64,000 nucleotides of DNA from Corylus avellana (GCF_901000735.1 NC_081551.1:9070101-9134100); one strand, 5' to 3'. Shown: positions 33,489 through 45,388, numbered from the stretch's first letter. The notes: a model not told the origin generated them from the sequence alone. A program made the numbers and translations.

Positions 33489-34169
33489 TTACTGCTGTAA
33501 ATGAGAAACAACTGATGCAATGATAGTAGGGGCAATACTAGTAATTATAATATCATCAACATATATGAGGATAAATATATGTACTGAATCCTGATGGAGT
33601 ATAAAAAGAGATGTGTCAATTAAAGAGCCAATGAATCCCAGGTGAAGAAGAGCCTGTGAAAGTCTCTGAAACCAAGCTCTTGGTGCTTGTTTTAGTCCAT
33701 AGAGATCCTTTTTGAGCTTGCAAACATGACCAGGGAGCATACTATCCACAAAACCAGTAAGTTGTTCCATGAATACTTCTTCAGATAAGTGACCATGTAG
33801 AAATGCATTGGATACATCTAATTGTCTGAGTGGCCAATTGTAATGAACTGCTAGAGAAAGAAGTATGCATATGGTAGCTGGCTTGATGACTGGACTGAAA
33901 GTCTCCTTGTAGTCTATTCCATCTCTCTGTTGAAAACCTTTAGCCACAAGTGTAGCTTTGTATATCTCTATTGATCCATCTGAGTGCTGCTTCACCTTGT
34001 ACACCCATTTGTTCTTGATTATGTTGCGGTTTGATGGTCTAGGACAGAGTGACCAAGTGCCATTATCAAGAAAAGCTTGGGTTTCACTTTCCATAGCAGC
34101 AAACCAATGGGGAATGATAGCAGCCTTAGCAAAAGTAGTTGGGATTGGTGGGGGAGTAAAGCTGGTCAT
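33489..34169 (-). pseudogene. Copia reverse transcriptase, element 2
   Basis: One 226-codon open stretch covers HWFAAMESETQAFLDNGTW, NKWVYKVK, LVAKGFQQRDGIDY, FSPVIKP, LDVSNAFLHG and DLYGLKQAPRAWF to the catalytic YVDDIIIT. It ends in a stop soon after (VVSHLQQ). The polymerase core itself looks uninterrupted. It is out of frame with the integrase upstream. Confidence 0.9.
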
Positions 34170-34505
34170 GGCCTTGAGATGATGTTTGGTATAGTTTGTA
34201 GTTTGGAAAGTTTTTAGGCTTGGAGAGTCCTGTCATTGATCTGGTAACCATATATGGAGATGGAGGTTTAGGTGAAGGGGATATGGCTTGAAGCAAGGAA
34301 GCATCAGTAGAGAGAACAACAGGGGTCAGGTTGAGGTGCTGAGGCTAAAGGGACTTCATTAGGAGGGAACATGGATATACAGGATTGGCTAGGTGACTGA
34401 ATATTGGGAGATGCATCCTGAGATAAGCTGCTGTCATTGAGAGGTGATGATGATGCAGATGGTGTATTATTTGGTAAGGGTGTGGATGGTATGACAGCAG
34501 TATGA

Positions 34506-35423
34506 TCAGTGACCATCAATATTTCCTAGTCTTTGTGATGAATCATGAATAAAAATAAAGTCAAAGGGATCAAGGACAATACTTGATTTAAGGGAATCAA
34601 CCTTTGCAGGAGTAGTAAGGGCTATTCTACCCTGAGCAAAAAATAGCACTTCATCAAAAACCACATGCCTGGAATCATACATTCGGTTGGAAGTGGGATC
34701 AAGGCATTTATACCCTTTTTGGTTTGAGCTGTAACATAAAAAGACACATTGCTTGCTTCTAAACTCTAATTTGTGTTTGTTGTAAGGCTTTAAGAGAGGA
34801 TAGCAAGCACAACCAAAGGTTTTCAAAATGGTATAGTCAGATGCTTTTTGGAACAGCTTGAGAAATGGACTGAAGTTTTTGAGAGTAGGTGTAGGTAATC
34901 TGTTTATAAGGTAAATAGAGGTACTAACAACTTCTACCCAATACTTTGAAGGAAGGTGTGATTGGGCTAAAAGGCTGAGGCCAGTTTCTATGGCATGTTT
35001 ATGCTTTCTTTCTGCAATTCCATTATGTTGGGAAGTGTGTGGACAGGTTAATTTGTGAAGAATTCCATTGGTGGATAGAAAGTTAAGGAATTTGTTTGAG
35101 GTGTATTCTCTACCACCATCGGTTTGGAGTTGTTTGATTTTGAGATTGAAGTAATTTTCAACAAGGCATTTGAATTTGACAAATGTTTCAAACACATCAG
35201 ATTGCTTAAGCGTGAACAGCCAGGTATATCTTGAAAAATCCTCTATGAAAAGAACATAACAAGTACTTCCATTTATTGATTGAATTGAAGAGATCCATAC
35301 GTCACTATGAATAAGCTCTAAAGGAGCATGAGAAATTCTAATAGACTCAGAAAAAGCTAATTGTTTGCTCTTGCCTAACTGACAAGGAACACAAAGGGAC
35401 TGACTCAACTGAATTGAAAACAC
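34506..35423 (-). pseudogene. Copia integrase, element 2
   Basis: This 305-codon open stretch holds ELIHSDVW (Asp 1), IKQLQTDGGREY (Asp 2) and CPHTSQHNGIAERKHKHAIE (Glu), then YWVEVVSTSIYLINRLPT and the C-terminal FGCACYPLLKPYNKHKLEFR. All three catalytic residues are kept. The stop at its end and a TAG before it separate it from its neighbours. Confidence 0.9.
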
Positions 35424-35450
35424 TGGAAGGTCATGCTTAATAAGGATATG

Positions 35451-36065
35451 CTATGGAATAGATTGACTGGGCTGACCTAATCTATTGTGCCATATTAAGG
35501 AAGGCACTTTGACTACAATATGGCAAGTGAGGGCTCTTACTTTGTTTCTGGTGAAGTGCTGCAGTTGGATAGGGTAGAGGCCATCCTTACTGGCCCCCTG
35601 CAGAAGGATCCTTCCCGTGAGGTTGTCCTTAATCAAAAAATAGGTTGATGTTAGTTCAAACATACAATTGTTATCACAGCAGAATTTGTTTATTGAGAGA
35701 AGGTTTGCAGCAACATTAGGACAATGTAAAATTTCATTAAGGTAAAGTAAAGAATTTAAGGTGGGAAAGGAGGAGGAACTAGTGTTGGAGATACCAAGCT
35801 CACTACCATTACCAATTGCCACTGTCGCATTCCCTTTGTATGGTTCTTGTATGGTCAGCTTGTCCAAATTAGGTGTGATATGGATGTTAGCCCCATTGTC
35901 TGCCAACCAGTTATCCTCATCTTCTAGGGCATTGGATTGAGATGCCATTGCAACAAGGTCTGATGGTGGATGGGGCCCTTGGAATGCAAAATCCATTATA
36001 TGAAAACAGTCTAGGGCTTGATGACTATCCCTGCCACAGATTTGGCATAAAACCTTGTTTGTTGA
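35451..36065 (-). pseudogene. Copia zinc knuckle and protease, element 2
   Basis: A CCHC knuckle (CQICGRDSHQALDC, about 36013-36054) leads in frame into the protease. The protease active site reads WLADNGANIHIT. The usual motif is D-S/T-G, so Asn replaces the conserved Ser/Thr. GAG-pre-integrase follows (LIWHNRLGQPS). A TAG ends the frame after QSIP, and the same frame continues into integrase beyond it. Confidence 0.88.
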
Positions 36066-36262
36066 CAGATTTCTAGAAGTGGCTGCTTTGTTTGGAATGA
36101 AGTTTTTGGGTGATCTAGAGAAAGATCTGCCTTGAGGTTGTCATGAAAAGAACCTGCTGGATGAGCCTTGAGAAGAGGCAGGTGAAAAGGGCATTTTCTG
36201 GTCAAAATTGAGGATGGAAAGTTCCTCTTGAAGCTGTTGAATCTCTACTTAGGTTGAGTCCT

Positions 36263-36958
36263 CTAAGAGAGCATAGCAAAAGATGAGTGCTCTGTAGTGG
36301 CTGCTTGATGTTCAAGCAGTTGCTCATGTCCAAGGAGTTGAGATTGGAAATCTTCAAATGTCATTGATTTATCCTTTATGAGCACAGAGAAGGTCATGAT
36401 AAACGGATTGTAGATTGGACTGAGACCTCCTATGATATAGGAGATCAGATCATCATCTGGGATAGGATTGTCAGCAATTGCTAGCTTATTTGATAGGGAT
36501 TTGGACATGCGAGTGAATTTAGTACAAGTCATGGAACCTTGCCTCAAGGTTTGTAGCCAACGCCTTAATTGAGTGACGTTGGAACGTGATGGGGAAGCAT
36601 AACGAGTGGCCAATGTTGACCATACTTGTGCTAATATTTTGCAGCCATAAACAGTATGTATAATTGGAGCAATCAAAGTTGCAATGAACCAGCTAAGAAT
36701 GCACTGGTCCTTCTTTTCCCAGAGAATATGTTCTGGATTCAAGACTTTAGGTAATGTCTTGTCAGAGGGTGCAAGGATGAACTTTGGTGGGCATGGCTCG
36801 GAGCCATCAACAATACCCATCAAGCCAATGGATTTCAGGATAGGTTCGAATTGAAATACCCATCCTAGGTAGTTGCAGTCATCCAATTTGGATTGACAGA
36901 GATGCGCAATGTTGGGCAACATGGAGGAAGAGAAAGTTGCAAAATTTTCTTGAGCCAT
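36263..36958 (-). pseudogene. Copia gag, element 2
   Basis: The 231-codon frame (MAQENFATFSSSML start) has LDDCNYLGWVFQFEPIL, ILSWFIATL, VWSTLATRYASPSRSNV and SYIIGGLSPIYNPF, the UBN2-type copia gag pattern. It stops before the zinc knuckle, so gag is separated from pol by a frame break. Confidence 0.9.
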
Positions 36959-37000
36959 GAGAATAAAAGAAATTTGATGTGTTTTTGGTGTTAACCGAGA

Positions 37001-37013
37001 GGCTTTGATACCA
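37001..37013 (-). other. Primer-binding site of copia element 2
   Basis: The minus strand reads TGGTATCAAAGCC two bases inside the 5' LTR, matching the tRNA-Met type site with one change. Confidence 0.88.
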
Positions 37014-37015
37014 TT

Positions 37016-37402
37016 TAAGAAAGCTAAGGAAATAGCTATTTGGCGGAATGCATTCTACTGCTTTCTCATTGAAAATATATAGGTGAAGATATACAAGTAT
37101 AATCAAACATCAAGACTGAAAGGATAATCTTGATGTGATGATTATTTAAGAAAGTAATTACAATTAGGAGTCCAAATATCCAAGAGAGGAGTCCTAATAC
37201 ATAAGAGAATTAAGCTAGCATAATCACAAGTGTGGTCATTGAATGCAATCAATCTTGTTTAGAGAGAACTGATTGAGTTTAATGACAACATTACAAATAG
37301 GAGTTTCTGTATCAGTAGAAGACTTATAGCCGTTGGTGACTACTTGTCTCTGCTGACTTTTCTGATCTACTTGTGTTCATGTTGTTTTGTACTTCCTTAA
37401 CA
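37016..37402 (-). mobile_element. 5' LTR of copia element 2
   Basis: Partner of 32217-32604, bounded inside by the PBS. Confidence 0.9.
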
Positions 37403-37612
37403 TTATGTATAGGCATACAAATAAACCCACTGGAGGAATTATTTTTTGCCACTAAATGAAACTATATATATTTCATAAAGGCTTCCATGCTTAATTATCT
37501 GGCTATGAATTGGGAGATTGTTGTATCATTAATACGAAAAATTAACTCACCTATAACTTTATTAACTTTCTCATATCTTTAAATAGACACTTACAATTAA
37601 TAAGATAAGATA

Positions 37613-38385
37613 TCACTACAAAAAAACTATTATATTAGTGACGTGGCAACTGTTCACTAATTTTCGCCACATCACCATGTGGTGACATGTCAATTCCTGA
37701 CATGTTACTAAAAACTTTGTTAACGTGTCACTTTTAACATGTCAACAAATGGTGACGTGTTAAAAGTGCCACATTACCAAAATATGACGTGTCAAAATGA
37801 ACATACCCAATTCATGATAAACCTCATTTTAAAATAAAACTAATCTTAATACTAATTGATAACTACTATTCCTTATTAAATAAAAGGAATAACTTCATTA
37901 ATTAGCCCCTATTTTTCACACTTATGTAAACATACTCTTAATCCTTAAAAAGTTGCAATGTCACTACAAAAATTCAAGGGATTAGTGACTTCCCATTGGT
38001 GACATGTTAATGGCAAAAAACATCACTAATGGGTTGGTGACATGTCAATGGTGACATGGATGATGCGTCAAAAACCCATTGGTCGAGAATTGAATTTGGT
38101 GACGTGTGAATTGACCACACGTCACCAATTTGTGGAATTCCACACGTCACCCACCAGAAGGTGACGTGTCACTAATGACACGTCACCTTTTTTGGAGACG
38201 TGCCATGTGTGGCACATCACCTTTTTTGATGACATGCCACATATGGCACGTCACCCATTGGTGATGTGTCAACAGAGGCACGTCGCCAAATTTGGGGATG
38301 TGCCAACTATTGACATGTTACCAATTGGTGATGTGTCACTATAGTGACACGCACTAAATTGGGTAATTTCGAAAAAAAAAAAAAA
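37613..38385. mobile_element. CACTA-like terminal regions
   Basis: CACTACAAAAAA (about 37614) and CACTACAAAAATTC (about 37962) are typical CACTA termini. Each is followed by TTAGTGAC and dense subterminal motifs in both orientations (GTGACGTG, CACGTCAC, ACATGTCA). The opposite TTTTTGTAGTG end was not found. These are two truncated or nested ends, not a full element. Confidence 0.65.
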
Positions 38386-39041
38386 AATCATCCCCATATT
38401 TAGTTTTTGAATTTTTTTGAGTTACACCACTTGATATATGAGTTACACATCAATCCGTCAAATACAACTAGCAATTATCCATCAACTAACTCAAATAATC
38501 CATTACAAAAATAAAAAATAAAAAAATCCATTAGACCAAATAAACAATGTCCAAATAATCCATCAAACCAACCATCAACAATGTGGAAATAATCATTTCT
38601 AATATAACCACAACAATGACCATATCTAACAACAAAAGCAATAATATACAAAAGCTACATATATACAACCTCAAAAGACATAACTAAAACCAAGAAATGA
38701 TTGTTGACCTTTCGACTTCTCCGCAATAATTGCAAATGGTAAAACCAACCATCAGTAAACATGATAACATCTTATCAAGTCTAGGTCATTATAATGAGCA
38801 ATGTTAAAGTATACGAAGGTCATTGTAATCAACAACTTCAGGTTCAAAAACGGTGCCTAAACCACGGCTCTACCCTATCTACACTACCAACCTGTATAAC
38901 ATAACAAGTAACCATACCAAACATAACACATAGTTAAAAAACTATAATCATATACCAAACATCACGCATTGAAAAATGTAGTTTTTTAGTTGTACTCATA
39001 TGATTACATAAGTGTAATGGAGCACATATACTTACAATTAT
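38386..39041. other. No gene seen
   Basis: AT-rich, with repeated phrases such as aataatccat. Nothing is recognised. Confidence 0.55.
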
Positions 39042-40367
39042 TGATGAGTGCCAAATATTGCATATTTAGACCCCTTAATTTGCATTTGCTAAGCCTTTAG
39101 CTTTATTATTTTATGATGTTTTGGTTAGTTTTGGTGTTTTAGTGATTTGCAGGTCGTTAAGAGGAAAATGCAGCTTTAAGGTGATATTTGCAACTCATTC
39201 CATTAATTTTGGGGCTTAAGCCACTTCATGGAGCATTGACAGCAAATTGGGATTGAGCAATGATTCGCACTCGATGAGTCCTACTAAAAAGGCCATATCT
39301 CGAGTTGTATACCTCGGATTGAGGCGATCTTAGTCTCATTGGAAAGCTAACTCAAAGATTTACAAAGTCATGTTTCACAAGAGTAGGCTAATTCTGACTG
39401 GAAGTGCGTTCGAGCGCACGTTTAGTGCAATCGATCGCACTCGCACCCTGCGCAGCAGAAAACATGTTGCCCGAGTGCGATCGAGCGCACCTAGACTGCG
39501 ATCGAGCGCACTCGGCCAACCTGGCAGTGCTAAAATCCTAAAATTAGCTGATAAATATCATTCTTTTCCATTGTAAACAGACGGAGACAAGCCGGGGGCA
39601 TTGTACTTTGTCAAAATTCGTGTTTTCTGGGTTTTTGGAGCTTTTGCTTCATTTTCCATTTGTAAGTTTTAATTTTCTCTTGATGTCAATTGAATTCTGG
39701 ATTGTTTTTATTATCATGAGAGGCTAAAGCTTTCAACTAAGGTTATAGATGAAGCTTCGTCATTGACAAACTCATGTATTCTCGTATTTTATTTATACAA
39801 TTCTGACTTTGAATAAGGATGTTGTAGATTTTCATTCAATTGGTTTATTCATATCTTTTAATTGAATGTGATGAACTGTTATGTGTTGGAGTTGGATATT
39901 TGATGTGTTTCATCCTTCGGATACATCAAATCATTCGATTGAAATTGGATATCCGTTGTGATTCGTTAACCAAACAGATACATAGGATGATTTAATTTCA
40001 AATCGGATATTTGTTGTGATTTGTAAAAATGGGTGGATTCATTGAATGATTTAAACTAGATATTTGTAAAACATCGAACAATAGTTTGAGCATTATAGTT
40101 TGTCGATTGTAGGAACAAATACGAGAATATAGAGTTAAGATTTGGCAAAGTGAATTCTTAAACCTTAGTGTTCTTTACCATTTTATTTCATCATTTTCTT
40201 TAGTTTATGTTTTATTTTTGCAGGACAAAAATCACGAAATTCGGAACTAGGTTTAAATAGAAATTGGTTTACACAACACAAATCCCTGTGGATCGACCTC
40301 GCACTTGCACACACGGTATATTGCACACAACTCGTGCGCTTGCGAGTACAATTAAATTTGTATGTCA
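39042..40367 (+). mobile_element. 5' LTR of an Athila-like Ty3/gypsy element
   Basis: The LTR runs TGATGAGTGCC to TTTGTATGTCA, 1326 bp, and is followed by AATTT and the primer-binding site. Four 16-bp near-palindromes of the form GTGCGNTCGANCGCAC lie at 39404-39419, 39425-39440, 39475-39490 and 39496-39511. The U5 part (ctcgcacttgcac, gtgcgcttgcgagt) is conserved with other LTRs in the window. Confidence 0.9.
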
Positions 40368-40372
40368 AATTT

Positions 40373-40390
40373 TGGCGCCGTTGCCGGGGA
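40373..40390 (+). other. Primer-binding site, Athila type
   Basis: TGGCGCCGTTGCCGGGGA is the well-known PBS of Athila and related gypsy elements, complementary to a tRNA 3' end (tRNA-Asp type). Confidence 0.92.
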
Positions 40391-40843
40391 TTTGTTTGTT
40401 TGTGAAATTGATTTTTATTTGAATTGATTTTATTTTTCTACTAGTTATTTTCTTTTTGTAATTTTATTTTATTGTATTTGTTGTTGTTTCTACCGTTCTA
40501 ATCTAAAAAAAAAAAGTTTGTTGTTTCTATTTTTCTTGCTGCAGTTTCAGAGAATTTCAGTTTCTGTCAATACGCTCAATCGCACTCGAGCTTTTTCAGC
40601 AAGCAGCCCACATGCTTGCGCTCGATCGACTCTGCAAGTGCACGCGAGCGCACATCTACGCTCGATCGCATAGTTCCTGCGCTCGAGCGCACCACCAGAA
40701 GCAGCTAAGCACATTTTGTTTTTATTATTGTTTTGAAATTTCTTTTGTATATTTTTGTTGATAGTTAGTTCTATTTTTATTTATCTTTTGTTTGGTTTTT
40801 TGTGTCCTTTTTGTGATAATTCATTGTTGTTTAGTCAGTTTGT
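40391..40843 (+). other. Untranslated leader of the Athila-like element
   Basis: The T-rich leader holds a second palindrome cluster at about 40570-40692 (cgctcgatcgac, gtgcacgcgagcgcac, gcgctcgagcgcac), as in the LTR. Confidence 0.75.
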
Positions 40844-42137
40844 TTGAGCACTCGAAATTGGTGTATGCTTGGTGGAAGATCCCTGAACCTAGATTTGACA
40901 CCTTTAGATCCCGACATTGATAAAACTCTTAGGAGAACTCGGAGAGCACCTGTTGAGAGTGAGGATAGAGGTGAAATGGGAGACCAACAGGGTAATATAC
41001 CCCATAATATGGAGCAACCTAGGGTTGAGCTAGAGCTTGGAATGTGGACTTCACTACATCACTTAGGGAGTTGTTCGCACTTGTGGACTTCACTAGATCC
41101 CATTCGTGTATAGTGTTGCCACCAACCAATGCTACTCATTTCGATTTGAAACCACATGTCATCCAACTCCTACCATCGTTCCATGGCCAAGAACTTGAAA
41201 ATCCTTACAGTCATGTAAAGAATTTCAAGGACATATGCACCACTTTCAAATTTCAAAATTTTTCCGAAGAGTCTGTCCATCTCAGACTATTTCCTTTCTC
41301 TCTGCACGACAAAGCCAGGGCATAGTTGGATTCCAACACGCCTGGATCCATTACATCTTGGGAAAGCCTTTTAAGCAAGTTCTACATCCCAATGTCAAAG
41401 GTCAATGAATGCAGAAAGGAAATAAGTTCCTTCACTCAAGAGGAGGACGAGAAATTTTCGGAGTGTTGGGAAAAATTTAAGGAGTTGTTGATAAGATGCC
41501 CTCCACATGGATATGAAAGTGGAGCCTCGTTCAATTTTTCTACCAAGGATTGACCCAATCCAACCGTAGTATGATCAAGTCAATGAATGGGGGGGCATTC
41601 TTAAGTTTGACAAGGGATGCAGCGTATAAGGCATTAGACAAGTTATTCGACAGCTCACAATAGTGGGATTTTTCGAGTTGTCGGGATAAATCTGCTCGTA
41701 TCCCCAAGAAAGGTGGCATCTATAAGATTAAGGAGGACACTGATTTGAGGATAAAGATAGATGCCTTGACCAAGAAGGTTGAAGCTCTTGCAGTGGGTCA
41801 GTTTATAAATGCTTCCAAAACGTTCAATGTTGATCGCTGTTCAATCTGTGCTAATCCTATGCATTTAGCACAGAATTGTCCATTTTCATGGGCTTTTGCC
41901 GAGTGCTCCATGGAACAAGTGAACACTTTCAACGACTTTAGCAAGCAAGCGAGCGGACCCTATTCAGAGACATACAATCTAGGGTGGCGAAACCACCCTA
42001 ATTTCTCATGGAAGCAGAGCCAACCAATGAACCAAGGATTTCCCCCACATGCTCAGAATCATGGTCGTTTGGCTCAACCAGCGCAACCTTCTGCATCTTC
42101 GATTTTTCCTTATTTTTTGGGTTGTCTTTGTTTCTAG
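40844..42137 (+). pseudogene. Athila-like gag, broken
   Basis: Three frames together give an Athila gag. PLDPDIDKTLRR comes first, then the retrotransposon gag core (HFDLKPHVIQLLPSFHG, ENPYSHVKNF, LFPFSLHDKARA, SWESLLSKFY), a CCHC knuckle (CSICANPMHLAQNC, about 41842-41883) and the diagnostic LGWRNHPNFSW. Breaks are a frame change near 41100, TAG at 41323-41325 where relatives have Trp (KARAWL), TGA near 41551 and others. Protease, RT and integrase are absent, so the element is truncated after gag. Confidence 0.88.
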
Positions 42138-42140
42138 ATT

Positions 42141-42709
42141 TGACAAAAGAGAAGCTCCTATATGCCATAACAAAAAGACAAGGATCATTTCACCTATCAT
42201 AGCTTCTAATATCTATGACCTACAAGTTCACAAATTGCGAAATTGTAATTATGAGAGTAGGTGATGTTGCTGATTGTTGATGAAGAGCTAACTATATTTG
42301 GGGGTTTATGTAAATAACAGTAGATGTTGGTGGTTGATTTACTTCATGTTAATGGGAGAGATTTTGGATGAATGGTTTTCCACTTCCTTCATTTCATTTA
42401 CAAAGCCTTGTATAGAGATCTTTATCATAACATAGTTGTTCTTTGACCTCTTGTAATAAAAAATAGTTTTTTCAGCAAGTGGAACATACGCTATTAAATG
42501 TTCATTGAATTGTTTATCATTGAATTGATTATCTACGAAGTCAAACATTTGCTAGAGCTCCAATATACTCCCACATGCCCAACAATTAAAAAATAATAAT
42601 AAATAAATAAAGAATGATGATTTTTAATACGAAATTAGTCACCTGAAAAAATGTTCAACTGTTACTTTGAGGCATAAATTCAAAGGTACTCAAGCTAAAC
42701 TTTTACTTA
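42141..42709. other. No gene seen
   Basis: AT-rich spacer between the truncated Athila gag and the Tourist-like element. Confidence 0.55.
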
Positions 42710-42892
42710 GGCTTCGTTTACTTCGACGTAAATTGGTTTTCAGAAAATGATTTTCACATTTTACAGTATTTACCTCAACTTAAAATAGTGATCAACGAAA
42801 AATATTTTCCTTTTGACCGAAAATTCTGAAAATGGTTTACGGTTTTGAAAACCGTAAACCATTTTCCCACTTTGAGCATCTCATTCTCAAAT

Positions 42893-43697
42893 CGACGGAC
42901 CTTGTCAAGATCCACCTAGAACTTCGCCGGGACTTGCCCGGGACTCACTCGGGACTTGACCAAGACTTGCCTAGGACCCGCTTGGGACCTGCCAGGACCT
43001 GCCCGAGACCCGACCGGATTTGAATGGGAACCACCCGAACCTGCCTAAGACATGCCCGAGACTTGCCCAAGACCTGTTTGAGACCCGACAAGGACTTGAC
43101 TGAGACCCGCCCGGAACTTGCCTGGGACTTGACCGGGACTAGACCAGGACCTTGCCGGGACCTACCCGGGACTCGCACGAGACTTGCCTGGGACTTAACC
43201 ATGACTTAACTGCGACTCGCCCGGGACTTGCTCGGGACCCGCTGAGGACTAGATCGTGACATAAATGGGACCTTGCCAGGACCTGCCCGTGACTTGTCCA
43301 GGACCCACCTGGGACCGGCCCGGGACCAGACCAGACTTGAATGGGTTCCGCCTGGACTTACCCAAGACCTACCCAATACCCGCCTAGGACTTGCTCGGGA
43401 CCTCACTGGGACCTTCCCGGGACTTGACCGGGACCCCGTTCGGGACTTGCCCGGGACCCCACCGGGATCCACCCATGACTTGACTGGGACCTGCATGGGA
43501 CTTGACCGGGACCTGCCTAGGACTTGCCTGGGACGCCTCCAAGACCTGCCCAGAACCCCACCAGAACACGCCTAGGACTTGACCGGGACCCGCCTGGGAC
43601 TGGGCCGAACCTCCCGGAACCGCCCAGGACTTGCCCGAGACCCCGTCCAGGACTCGACCGAGACCCTCCAAGGACTTGACCAAGACCCGGGTAGGTC
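42893..43697 (+). repeat. Degenerate decamer array, arm 1
   Basis: About 800 bp of GGGACTTGAC/GGGACCTGCC-like units 9-11 bp long, rich in CCGGG, CCAGG and CCTGG. All frames look open in places because stops are rare in this composition. Confidence 0.92.
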
Positions 43698-43950
43698 CTG
43701 GCAGAAAATATTTTCATGGAAGTCATTTTCCATGAAAGCGTTTACCACACAATAAGTTGGGAAGAGAAACACCAAGAGGAGTCAAAAAAGAATAAATTAA
43801 TATACATATTAGGACACCACTTCCAGTCCAAAAGCTTAAGCTGATGGGCTTAGGGTCCACTTAGGTATATTAACCACTCTTATTCTTTATACTTTCTCAA
43901 TGTGGCACACAAATTTCACAAGTGAGTGCACAACAATATATTTTTCAATA

Positions 43951-44405
43951 AAGTCCAGGGGGGGTCCCGGTCAAGTCCTGGTGGGGTCTCAGGAGGGTCC
44001 TGGTCAAGTCCCAGGCAGGTCCCGAGCAGGTCCTGGTCAAGTGCCGGTGGGTCTCGAGCGGGTCCCGGTCAAGTCACAGGCAAGTCCTGGGCAAGTCCCG
44101 GTCAAGTCTTGGGCAGGTCCCGGCGGGGTCCAGGGTAGGTCCCGGCATCGTCCTGGGCAAGTCCTGGGAGGGTTCCATGTGAGGTCCCAGTCAAGTCCTG
44201 GGCAGGTCTCGGCGGGGTCCTGGCAGGTCCAGGCGGGGTCCCAAGCAGGTCCCAGCGAGGTCCCGAACAAGTCCCAGGCAGGTACCAGTCAAGTCCCTAG
44301 CAAGTCCCGTTAGGCTCCCGGGCAACTTCGGCCGGGGTCCTGAACAAGTCCCAAGCGGGTCCCGGTCAAGTCTTGGCGTGGTCCCAGACAAGGCCCAGCG
44401 GGGAC
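43951..44405 (-). repeat. Degenerate decamer array, arm 2 (inverted)
   Basis: About 450 bp of GTCCCGGTCAAGTCC-like units, the inverse of arm 1. The two arms could fold on each other over the 250-bp spacer. Confidence 0.92.
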
Positions 44406-44574
44406 CTTATTGGAAAAAATATATATAAATAAAATAAAATAAAATAAAAATATTTTCCGTGCGCGCGGTAAACGCCGTAAAATGTTTTCGACATAAAATA
44501 TTTTCAGGGAAAATGACTTCCCTAAAAATATTTTCCAACGAAAACTATTTTACGTCAAAGTAAATGGAGCCTTA

Positions 44575-45145
44575 GAGATTACTACTAACATTTCTTGTCA
44601 AGAATTTCAATGTGTTTAAGGATTGAGGTATCAACTTTTATGTTGTAAATACTTTTTACACATGAAATTTTGTTTTTAATGTTAAGTGTCATATGCGAAC
44701 TACCTCTATTATTATTGAACACTGGAATCAAGCAAGTGCCTTAAACCTTACATTAAACTGTTTGTCATATCCCACAAAGATTACAATATTTCAAGATTTT
44801 GTTTACTTATTACGTCATCAGCAGACAAGAAACTCTAACTAGGAGGCGGCTTACACAAAAACCACAGGCTTTTACTGACACGTACTGGCATGCTAGTTTA
44901 CCCTTCTTGACAATGTAGTGTTGTGGAGGAAATTCTTCACCCATGACGTAGTTCTCCAACATGTCCTTAGTTCCAACAGCATATCGTAACTACACAAAAT
45001 TCTATTTTGACTTAAGAGCTATGATGAGGGAATTGAACAAATGAAATGGAAACAAAGAAAAATCGAAATATGTTAGGTTTAATTTGGCCTTATTCATGGT
45101 CAAAACATTTGTTTGTCTTTCCCATTTCTTTCCCAGGTGTCAGGG
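44575..45145. other. No gene seen
   Basis: AT-rich flank with no coding pattern recognised. Confidence 0.55.
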
Positions 45146-45388
45146 TGAAGATTGAATGTGTTAGAAGTCTTCTCGACATTCGCCATTGGATGGGGCATTA
45201 GAATGGTAACGGGAAGTTATTGCCTTCCCTATTGGATGAGCGTTAAGACGGGCATTAAAAGAGACATACAAAGGTGCTCTCAGCCTTTCTTGATAGATTG
45301 GCATCAGAAGGTGGACATGACAAAACGTACAGAGTTGCTCTCGGCCTTTCCCGTTGGATGGGCATCAAAATGCGGAAGTGACGAGATA
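45146..45388 (+). repeat. Short imperfect repeats, about 75 bp
   Basis: Three to four imperfect units share TTGCTCTCGGCCTTTCCC and GATGGGCATCA (for example 45272-45315 and 45334-45370). They lead into the larger repeats. Confidence 0.7.

Larger units (their letters stand above)
32217..37402 (-). mobile_element. Ty1/copia element 2, nearly complete (5.2 kb)
   Basis: Two LTRs of 388 and 387 bp flank gag-PR-IN-RT-RH in the normal order on the minus strand. By eye the LTRs differ at roughly 25 bases plus a few indels over 385 positions. The element is therefore not recent. Imperfect flanks (gtatg/ttatg) may be the eroded 5-bp duplication. No nested insertions are visible. Confidence 0.9.
42710..44571. 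mobile_element. Tourist-like (PIF/Harbinger) element carrying GC-rich arrays
   Basis: Ends are GGCTTCGTTTACTTCGACGT and, inverted, GGCTCCATTTACTTTGACGT. TTA flanks both sides (42707-42709, 44572-44574), the Harbinger target preference. Subterminal sequence also pairs (gaaaatattttc, gtaaac). The 1862-bp length is large for a Tourist MITE. The bulk is two arrays in opposite orientation. A piece at 43708-43755 resembles the right subterminal region, so a nested or rearranged copy is possible. No transposase is present. Confidence 0.85.

Noticed and set aside
42893..43697. Regularly repeated units resembling a CRISPR array
   Set aside because: Units are 9-11 bp, degenerate and without unique spacers, inside a transposon of a plant genome.
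42832..44391. Several overlapping 60-137 codon frames on both strands
   Set aside because: They are by-products of the GC-rich decamer arrays, with Arg-Asp-Leu-Pro-Gly-Thr-like periodic translations in every frame.
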